A stretch of DNA of 64,000 nucleotides from Paenibacillus luteus (GTDB lineage: Bacteria > Bacillota > Bacilli > Paenibacillales > Paenibacillaceae). Below, piece after piece: positions 55,412-62,263 of the stretch. The notes under the pieces are model-generated. The model was not told where the DNA came from. It did no database searches and was given only the letters and a program-made list of their open reading frames with translations. The stretch is from the NCBI RefSeq assembly GCF_006542765.1, contig NZ_SKCD01000011.1, positions 545,520 to 609,519 on the forward strand, given 5' to 3'. The translations under genes were made by a program, and so were the position numbers. The first letter of the stretch is position 1. The number at the start of each line of letters is the position of its first letter.

Positions 55412-56512
55412 TTGGTCGAAAAAACATCTCACTATTTTGCCCGCGGCAACACCGCACACGGAGCCCATTTCTTGTATAAGTCCGCCTTTCAGGGACTGAA
55501 TACACTTTACATCCTTACTGGTCCGCCAGGTACTGGAAAATCGACGGTTATTAGCAGTTTGGCAAATAGCTTGCTGGAAAAAGGCCAACAACTGCAATAC
55601 TTCCACTCGCCGCTACGTCCCGACGAACTAGACGGTATCATTGCAACAGAATTGAAGGTTGGTGTCGTTGATGGGCGAGTGTGCGAGGGGGTTGCGGAGG
55701 TCGCGGCGGGTGAAGTAATCTTTGTTGATTTGGGGGATGCACTCGCCAACAGCCTCATTCTTCCACAACAATTAGCAGCGATCGAAAACCTTAGAGCTAA
55801 ACTCGCTGATGCCTACTCTAAAGGATATGAATCATTCTTAACCGCATTGCGGATTCATGATGAATGGGAAAAATATTACATCGAAAACATGGATTTCGTG
55901 AAGGCAGATCAAATTGTGCAGCATTTCATTCAACAATTATTTGCAGGACATGAAAATAACCTATCCACGAATGTGCGACACATGTTTTTCGGTGCTGCGA
56001 CTCCGAAAGGAGCATTCGATTTTATACAAAGCTTGACCGCTCAGCTGGAGAGAAGAATTTTTATCAAAGGAAGACCTGGATCCGGTAAATCAACGATGCT
56101 TAAAAAGCTTGCGGCCGCGGCCGAAAAAAAAGGAATCGAAGTTCAAGTCTTTCATTGCGGCTTTGACCCTAACAGCCTGGACATGTTGATTTTCCCTTCA
56201 CTTAGCACAGCGATCTTCGACAGCACCGCACCGCATGAATACTTCCCTGAGCGACATGGGGATGAAGTTTTGGATATGTATACGCAAACGATTACACCCG
56301 GCACTGATGAAGCCTATGCAACTGAAATAGCTGCGATCAAGGAAAGATATTCGGCCAAAATGAAGGAGGCCACCTCCTATTTGAATATTGCCGAGAGCAT
56401 TGATTCTCAAATTAAGGCCTTTTATGCAGCAGCAACAGATTTTTCTATCGTTGAGAAGCAGCAACTGGAGATACAGTCAAACTTAGATGAACTGCTGAAT
56501 AGCCTACAATAA
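55412..56512 (+). CDS. ATPase with two P-loop motifs (PRK06851-like)
   Basis: A 366-aa soluble protein of tandem P-loop halves: GPPGTGKST at about 37-45 and GRPGSGKST at about 221-229, each followed by a hydrophobic strand and a Cys/His-phenylalanine segment (LQYFHSPLRPDELDG and VQVFHCGFDPNSLDM), so the halves are internal repeats. TTG 55412 with AAAGGAG at good spacing. Proteins of this build are found across spore formers, without a settled function; a sporulation role has been suspected from distribution but is not shown here. Hairpin leader upstream. Confidence 0.85.
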   Translation: MVEKTSHYFARGNTAHGAHFLYKSAFQGLNTLYILTGPPGTGKSTVISSLANSLLEKGQQLQYFHSPLRPDELDGIIATELKVGVVDGRVCEGVAEVAAGEVIFVDLGDALANSLILPQQLAAIENLRAKLADAYSKGYESFLTALRIHDEWEKYYIENMDFVKADQIVQHFIQQLFAGHENNLSTNVRHMFFGAATPKGAFDFIQSLTAQLERRIFIKGRPGSGKSTMLKKLAAAAEKKGIEVQVFHCGFDPNSLDMLIFPSLSTAIFDSTAPHEYFPERHGDEVLDMYTQTITPGTDEAYATEIAAIKERYSAKMKEATSYLNIAESIDSQIKAFYAAATDFSIVEKQQLEIQSNLDELLNSLQ

Positions 56513-56823
56513 TAAAGGACGGCAATTAAGAGCTAGCTAGGGTTATCAAACACGAACTATAATGATCACCCTTTAACCGAATAAATGAGCAGGCTCGCCT
56601 AGCGGCCTGCTCATTGCTCGGTTTCACTCAACGATAATAATTAGCTAAATTAAACACTAACTCGATTCAATTTCCCTCGTATTCCCATATACCATTCCCT
56701 ACACCTATTCCTACTCAGCATGTTGGTAACGTTTCATTATACAAAAACTCTCCCGTGATTAATTAGAGTAATCTCCTATATAATTTTCTTATTGACGAAT
56801 TTTCAAAAGAGAGGATTAAACAT
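56513..56823. other. Intergenic region with a hairpin
   Basis: A 311-bp spacer. A stem ATGAGCAGGC / GCCTGCTCAT (56585-56613) could terminate the ATPase transcript, but its T-tail is poor. The second half is AT-rich and should contain the promoter of the APH-fold gene. No gene was seen. Confidence 0.55.
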
Positions 56824-57780
56824 TTGATAAAAAAAGAAGCCCCTACCATTGATTTAGTAATAAAAGCTCTTAGTAATCACCTTCATTCAAGAGACTTTCA
56901 AATAGAAAGAGTATTAAGCGGTGTATCTACTTATGTCTATCGTGTTCAATTAGGTGCAGATACTTATTATCTTCGAATCCTTCCAGAACAAAATATGAGT
57001 TTTGCTATGGAAGTGCATGTTCATTCATTGCTAAGGAAACAACAAGTTCAAGTTCCAGAAGTTGTATTTTTTGAAAATGATACGGAATCATTAGGAATGT
57101 CTTTGATGCTTGTTAAAGAAATCCTTGGTTCCCCAATTGAAGATTTTCCTCCTCTAGTCGGATACGAGGATATCCTTTGTAAGGCTGGACAGCAGCTTGC
57201 GGTTTTAAATCGCATTCAAGTTGATGGTTTTGGTTCAATTAAACGAGGCAAAGAGGTTTGTGGAAATATTTTAAAAGGTGAACATCATTCATTGCAGGAA
57301 TACATTTATGCATTTTTTGATGAAGATTTATATTTATTGTCAGAGAATGTCTTCCACCGGGATGTTGCAATCCAAATCAAAAACACAATAAATACTGGAT
57401 TAGCATTGATGATAAGGCATCCTTCTTGTTTAAACCATGGCGATTTTGATGATTCGCATATTTTCTACCATAACGGAAATTTCACGGGCATTATTGACTT
57501 TGGGGAGATGCAAGGAAATAGCCCGTTCTATGATTTAGGCCATTTTAAATTGCATGATGGGCAGCATGGACAGCTTGCTGCGGGCTATCCTTCCTTAGCC
57601 GAAGGATATAACAAAGTAAGAAGCCTCACCAATGATGACCGAATTGAAATTGACCTATGGGCACTATGGATTGGGGTTAGAAGGCTCGGAATGGTACACA
57701 AGAGAACTTGGGGTAGATATCATGATTTTTTATTAAAATCTGTAACATTTCAAATGGACAGATTGTATAAGAGTTTGTAG
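56824..57780 (+). CDS. APH-fold phosphotransferase
   Basis: A 318-aa kinase-like protein of the aminoglycoside/choline phosphotransferase fold. It has an N-lobe nucleotide region (ERVLSGVSTYVYRVQL), the catalytic block LNHGDFDDSHIF and the metal-binding block GIIDFGEMQG. In the catalytic loop the usual Asn five residues after HGD is His, a change also present in macrolide 2'-phosphotransferases as I recall. TTG 56824 with AGAGAGGATT upstream. AT-richer codon use than its neighbours hints at later acquisition. The substrate is unknown; it could inactivate an antibiotic or phosphorylate a metabolite. Confidence 0.85.
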   Translation: MIKKEAPTIDLVIKALSNHLHSRDFQIERVLSGVSTYVYRVQLGADTYYLRILPEQNMSFAMEVHVHSLLRKQQVQVPEVVFFENDTESLGMSLMLVKEILGSPIEDFPPLVGYEDILCKAGQQLAVLNRIQVDGFGSIKRGKEVCGNILKGEHHSLQEYIYAFFDEDLYLLSENVFHRDVAIQIKNTINTGLALMIRHPSCLNHGDFDDSHIFYHNGNFTGIIDFGEMQGNSPFYDLGHFKLHDGQHGQLAAGYPSLAEGYNKVRSLTNDDRIEIDLWALWIGVRRLGMVHKRTWGRYHDFLLKSVTFQMDRLYKSL

Positions 57781-57788
57781 GTTTTTAG

Positions 57789-57816
57789 AAAGGCCACTTC
57801 GGATGAAGTGGCCTTT
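57789..57816. terminator. Bidirectional terminator
   Basis: A perfect 12-bp stem (AAAGGCCACTTC / GAAGTGGCCTTT) with a GGAT loop, between the convergent APH-fold and binding-lipoprotein genes. Confidence 0.93.
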
Positions 57817-57833
57817 GATTAGATCGACATATT

Positions 57834-58883
57834 TTATTGTTTGTTCGTAATCGCAGCCACTACATCGTCAATGACTTTACCCTCAGCGATTGGACCCGAA
57901 GACATCCAGTGTCTAGCAGATACTTTGAATACATGATTTTGCTTAACAGCCGGAATCGCCTTCCATACGGTCAGCTTCTCAACTTCTGACGAGGATGCTT
58001 CCTCTTTTGCAAAATCCTCCGCAGTGTCGATTGACCCTCCATAGATGGCGAATACATAATTCGCTGTAATCGTAGGCAGCTTCTCCAGTGAAGTATTCAT
58101 TCCCCAATCCTCGGTGGACTCCTTCTGAAATGCTTCGATGCTAGCATCTGGTTTAAATCCTAATTGTTCATAGACCAAAGGATTGAAACTAGGGAAAAAC
58201 ACTTGCAAATCTTTAATTGACGGACGAATAAATACGACAGAATTGTCAGTACCAGCCGCAGCAGCAATTGTTGTTTTGGCATCGTTTATTTTATCATCAT
58301 AGGCCTGTATCACAGCTTGCGCTTTTTCTTCCAACCCCAAGATTTTACCCATATCCGTGATGGTTGCTTTCCAATCGTCCGGCTTGTAAGGAACCGTTGG
58401 GGCAATCTTGCTAAGCTCATCATATCCGGCCTGATCGGTAAAATACTGCTGCAGTAGTATAAGATCTGGCTTGGTTTCTAGAATCTGCTCCAAATTCTGA
58501 TTTGTATCTGCACTGCCGGACAAAGGGATTTTCAATTCACTAAGCTGATCTTCTAAATAATAACCATCGAACCCATACGCGTACACCATCGGGACTTCTA
58601 AGGAAAGCGCTAGATCTTCAAGGCCAATAACGGCAATACGCTGCGGATTGGTAGGAACTACCGTTTCACCGTATTCGTGCTTGATCGTCAGTGGTTGTTG
58701 CTCCTCCGGTTGTGCAGTCGACTGTGCCGAGCTATCTGTCTGCACACTATTCGAATTATTACCGCAAGCGCTGATTATTACGGCTAATAATAATGTCGCC
58801 ATTAATCCTATAATCGTCCGATACCTTGTTCTTTCCCATTTGAAACTTTGGTTTGCAGAAGCCGTTCTCTTTCTCTGATGCAT
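57834..58883 (-). CDS. Iron-siderophore ABC transporter substrate-binding lipoprotein
   Basis: A 349-aa protein with lipobox VIISAC (after an unusually long basic leader of about 25 residues) and a class-III periplasmic-binding fold of the FecB/FhuD/FeuA kind: HEYGETVVPTNPQRIAVIG at the start and GKVIDDVVAAI at the end. ATG 58883 is chosen because GGAGG lies 7-8 nt upstream; an ATG at 58886 is too close. A Fur-box-like site lies in its promoter, and the divergently regulated Btr-like gene is next. No permease or ATPase genes are within the window, so a remote or shared FhuBG/FhuC-like set must serve it. Confidence 0.9.
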   Translation of the reverse strand: MHQRKRTASANQSFKWERTRYRTIIGLMATLLLAVIISACGNNSNSVQTDSSAQSTAQPEEQQPLTIKHEYGETVVPTNPQRIAVIGLEDLALSLEVPMVYAYGFDGYYLEDQLSELKIPLSGSADTNQNLEQILETKPDLILLQQYFTDQAGYDELSKIAPTVPYKPDDWKATITDMGKILGLEEKAQAVIQAYDDKINDAKTTIAAAAGTDNSVVFIRPSIKDLQVFFPSFNPLVYEQLGFKPDASIEAFQKESTEDWGMNTSLEKLPTITANYVFAIYGGSIDTAEDFAKEEASSSEVEKLTVWKAIPAVKQNHVFKVSARHWMSSGPIAEGKVIDDVVAAITNKQ

Positions 58884-58902
58884 CATGTACCCTCCGTTAT
58901 TT

Positions 58903-58926
58903 ATAATGATATTGATTCTCATTATT
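58903..58926 (-). promoter_or_regulatory. Fur box upstream of the siderophore-binding protein gene
   Basis: The core TGATATTGATTCTCA matches the 7-1-7 Fur consensus TGATAATNATTATCA at 12-13 of 15 positions. It lies just downstream of an extended -10 promoter (TGATATAAT, TATAAT at 58941-58936), where bound Fur would stop transcription. Confidence 0.75.
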
Positions 58927-58989
58927 GACTAGGCAATTATATCATACTAATAACGGCTTGGAATACGAAATGATGCCGACTTTATATGG

Positions 58990-60582
58990 TTACAGAGCAC
59001 AAAATAGTTGATTTAACTCCTCAAGCCAATGATAGTGTCGATGTGCAGTATATTCCATAATCGGCTCTGCAAGCCAAGAATGACCAGCAGTATAATGAAC
59101 GTTATGATTGCGGACAGCCTTCAGCTTCTGCCATTGCTCCGACCGATGAAGCTGATCCCACCTCGTTTGGGAATGCCAATCGATCATTACATTAATTAGT
59201 ATAAGGTCCGCATCAAATGTTGCAAGCTGACCCGTTTCTACATATTCGGTAAATTCGATCTGCTCCACTCCCGTTGCACAGTGGATTTTCAGATCGTCGT
59301 ACAAAACCGTACCTGCCCTTTTACCCCAAACTTTGATTCCTCGTGGCACAATATTCAGAATAAGCAAACGGCCTTGCCTGAACGAAGCAGGAATGTTCTC
59401 CAAAACGCCCCCTACTTTCAAATCATAGCGAGTGAGCCATTTTTCCGCTTCCTTTTCACGATCCAGAAACTGAGCGGTCATTAGCAAATGCATTCTCCAA
59501 CTTTCGCGATGCCATGGAAGAAACATAACCGGAGCAATCTCCCTCAGCTTCTCTTTTTCCTCATCGGGAATCATTTCTTCCAGAGCAATAATGCGGTCAG
59601 GTCGTGCCCGCCATAAAGCTTCTCTATTAAACTCGTAATCATGACTCAAAGGCACTTTAATATCAAAACGGTATCTTTTCCGATATTCATCCGTCCAGGT
59701 CTGATCAATCGGCGCAGCGTAAGGGATAATTTTCAAACTAAGCAAATGTCCGATATTAGGCCAGCTATAAGCAGCAATTTTGCTTTTGCGATTCAGATTA
59801 TACATACTAGGCGACATCCCAACAAGCTTTTTGAATTGGCTGCTGAAATACTGCCTATCGATATAACCTACCTTTTCGGCAACTTTCTGCAGCGTCTGGC
59901 CTTCGTTCATTAAACGTTTCGCCTGATTGGTACGAACCTCAGATAAATAATCCATAGCACTTTGTCCAAATTGCTCTTTGAAGGATCGCATAAAATAATA
60001 ACGGCTCATACCCGCCAGCTCGGACAGCTCCTCAACCGTAATCGCTTCCTGAAAGTTGTTATTCATATAGTTGCGCGCCTGATCAAGCGCTGTCTCATGT
60101 TGGCCTTGCTTTTTGAACAGCAGGTGCAATAAATCCTGAAATCCAGCCTGGCTGGCAAATCGATCCGCGGGATCAATAGTGGTCCAGTTCTCGAATATCT
60201 TCTCACAGTGAGATAACAGCAGCGTTTCTGCTGCCACATTCACTTGTGTCAAACCCGATATAATGGGGCTTGGCTGATCACTATTTTTTACCTCAGAAAT
60301 GATCTCTAAATGAAACACATATAACACTTGCTCTCCGTCTGAGGTGTAATTGGTTTCTACTCGTTGACCTGGTGACACGAAATACACGGTATTGGGGGTT
60401 TGTGGGTACAGCATGCCGTCAATGATAATAATCCCGTGCCGTTTGGTAGAGACGATAAGTGCATACCTTGGGGAAGCTTCATACTTTAACCGATAATTAG
60501 AGCCCTCTAATTCCCGATAGCAATCTACTATTCTGAACCAGCAGCTAGTGAGTAGCCCCTTATTCAACTCCCCCGCCCTCAT
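58990..60582 (-). CDS. btr: AraC-family regulator fused to substrate-binding domain, Btr-like
   Basis: A 530-aa protein with an N-terminal cupin-like region (1-130), AraC helix-turn-helix pair (about 170-270: EELSELAGMSRYYFMRSFKEQ and KVAEKVGYIDRQYFSSQFKKL) and a C-terminal FecB-type periplasmic-binding domain (about 270-530) that binds siderophore. Length and order equal B. subtilis Btr, which activates siderophore uptake genes on binding ferri-bacillibactin. ATG 60582 has no ribosome site, so the start is uncertain. It lies upstream of the binding-protein gene on the same strand (64-nt gap before a separate promoter), its probable target. Confidence 0.85.
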   Translation of the reverse strand: MRAGELNKGLLTSCWFRIVDCYRELEGSNYRLKYEASPRYALIVSTKRHGIIIIDGMLYPQTPNTVYFVSPGQRVETNYTSDGEQVLYVFHLEIISEVKNSDQPSPIISGLTQVNVAAETLLLSHCEKIFENWTTIDPADRFASQAGFQDLLHLLFKKQGQHETALDQARNYMNNNFQEAITVEELSELAGMSRYYFMRSFKEQFGQSAMDYLSEVRTNQAKRLMNEGQTLQKVAEKVGYIDRQYFSSQFKKLVGMSPSMYNLNRKSKIAAYSWPNIGHLLSLKIIPYAAPIDQTWTDEYRKRYRFDIKVPLSHDYEFNREALWRARPDRIIALEEMIPDEEKEKLREIAPVMFLPWHRESWRMHLLMTAQFLDREKEAEKWLTRYDLKVGGVLENIPASFRQGRLLILNIVPRGIKVWGKRAGTVLYDDLKIHCATGVEQIEFTEYVETGQLATFDADLILINVMIDWHSQTRWDQLHRSEQWQKLKAVRNHNVHYTAGHSWLAEPIMEYTAHRHYHWLEELNQLFCAL

Positions 60583-60640
60583 TTTTTTGAAGTTGAGCCA
60601 TCTTCTCTAAGCTCCCATCTATTTATGTTTCCTATAAATA

Positions 60641-60670
60641 ATTTTAATTGATAGCAATTCTCACTGTCAA
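60641..60670 (-). promoter_or_regulatory. Promoter of the Btr-like gene with Fur box between -35 and -10
   Basis: On the minus strand: TTGACA (60670-60665), an 18-bp spacer, TAAAAT (60646-60641). The Fur-box-like palindrome TGAGAATTGCTATCA (60663-60649; 12 of 15 to consensus) fills the spacer, so iron-loaded Fur would exclude RNA polymerase. Confidence 0.65.
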
Positions 60671-60762
60671 TCTTCATCATATGAATTATCTTGTTCTTAA
60701 TCCCACACTAACTAAGACGCGCATGAGATGATTGTATGTAATGCCCCATATATAAATAAAAA

Positions 60763-60800
60763 GGGGAGTCCTTGCTAGCCTAATGGCTTTCGGGACACCC
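60763..60800 (-). terminator. Terminator of the SLH-protein operon
   Basis: A hairpin GGG-A-GTCC ... GGAC-A-CCC with an inner AGCC / GGCT stem, followed by TTTTTATTTAT on the minus strand. It is 40 nt past the stop at 60840. Confidence 0.75.
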
Positions 60801-60839
60801 AATTTGGAATATTTTATTGATTTATGCCTGTTAATCGCA

Positions 60840-62186
60840 TTATTTATTGATAGAAATCGCTTTTAGAATGACTGTCACCGCTTCTGCGCGAGTCGCATTC
60901 CCTTTTGGTTTTAAAGAACCGTTCTCGTAACCGCCTATCAAGCCTTTTGAAGACGCGGTAGCTACGCTCGACGTTGCCCATGCCGAGATGTCCGAACTAT
61001 CTGTAAACGTTTTGCCCTCCGTTACTAATGGAAGCTTAGCAGCTTTGACAATCATGGCAGCCATTTGCTCGCGAGTAATCGGTTCGTTAGGACCAAACGT
61101 TGTTTCGCTAAATCCGTTTACAATTCCTTGCTCCGCTGCTGTGCTAATTGCCGTTTTAGCCCAGTGATTGGCTGTATCGGCATAAACTTTGCCGTCTTTG
61201 GGCTCAATATTGAAAGCTTTCACAAGAACGGAAACGAATTCTGCACGCGTAATTTTATTGTTTGGCTTGAAGGTATGATCTGGATAGCCGCTGATTGCGC
61301 CAAGCTTAATAAGCTCTACAATGTTCGCTTCTGCCCAATGTCCCTTAATGTCCGTCAAAGCTAGTTCCGGTTCAACCGGTTGTTCCTTTTCCGTAGCTAA
61401 AACAGCAAATTTAGTGAAGTGATTGACAGTCCCGCTTACCACTCCCTTATTTAGATCAATTTGCTGGTTATCCAAAGGAATCCACTTGCCAGTCGTCTCA
61501 TTCAGCCAATATAACTTAAAATCAAATTTCTCCAAGCTTAGGTCGCTTTTGTCAAATGGCAACGTGATAGTTACCGTTTTTTGGAACAAGCCTTCTTTGT
61601 CTTTCGTAATTTCAAAAACATCACTAATTAATTTTTGCAAAATATCCATTGGCAATTTCGAAGCGTCAGTTAATTTGTCTACCGTCACTTTAATATCGCT
61701 GCCCAATGCTCCCGCCGGAAAACTGATTGTTGCTCCGTTTAGGGTGACAGTCCCCCCAATGGATACCTGAATGGTTGCTGTATTGGTCGTTGGTACGGTG
61801 ATTACGCCACCTCCACCTCCGCCAGTACCTGATCCAGAATTGGATGCAGATACTTTGAATGGATCGGTTACGACATCAGCACCCTTGCCCACTACTACGG
61901 TGTAAGTTCCCAAGTCTGCATTACTTGGTAATGTGATTGTAGTCGAATAGTTTCCAGAAGAATCCGGTAGCACTAGATCGTAGTAAAACACGGTGTTATT
62001 AGGACGCAGAATCTTAATCAAAATCTCCTCAAAACTAGTCTTTCCTTCAACCGTAACCGAATTCCCTTGCACTTTATCTGTAATATCCTTTAATGAAACA
62101 TTTGCGGATTCGGCCATAACACTTACAGGAATGGATACTAGTAAGAGCGCGGCTATTATCATCATCTTAAACAATCGTATCTTCAC
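60840..62186 (-). CDS. Secreted protein with three C-terminal SLH domains
   Basis: A 448-aa exported protein. It has a signal peptide (about 1-25), an N-terminal beta domain (about 30-115), a Gly-rich linker with eight to nine Gly, a further beta domain (about 130-265) and three S-layer homology domains (starting ALTDIKGHWAEANI, VYADTANHWAKTAI and TFTDSSDISAWATSSV, each followed by an ITRAE-like or TRAEA motif). SLH domains bind pyruvylated secondary wall polymer, so it is wall-attached. GTG 62186 is chosen (GAGAGG nine bases upstream); an ATG at 62207 overlaps that site. It follows the giant repeat protein by 77 nt and may be its anchor or partner. Confidence 0.9.
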   Translation of the reverse strand: MKIRLFKMMIIAALLLVSIPVSVMAESANVSLKDITDKVQGNSVTVEGKTSFEEILIKILRPNNTVFYYDLVLPDSSGNYSTTITLPSNADLGTYTVVVGKGADVVTDPFKVSASNSGSGTGGGGGGVITVPTTNTATIQVSIGGTVTLNGATISFPAGALGSDIKVTVDKLTDASKLPMDILQKLISDVFEITKDKEGLFQKTVTITLPFDKSDLSLEKFDFKLYWLNETTGKWIPLDNQQIDLNKGVVSGTVNHFTKFAVLATEKEQPVEPELALTDIKGHWAEANIVELIKLGAISGYPDHTFKPNNKITRAEFVSVLVKAFNIEPKDGKVYADTANHWAKTAISTAAEQGIVNGFSETTFGPNEPITREQMAAMIVKAAKLPLVTEGKTFTDSSDISAWATSSVATASSKGLIGGYENGSLKPKGNATRAEAVTVILKAISINK

Positions 62187-62263
62187 AATAGGTTTCCTCT
62201 CTTTCATGGAATAATCGAACCCGGAATTAACCAGGTTCGATTATGGTACTCAAATGGCTTTGA

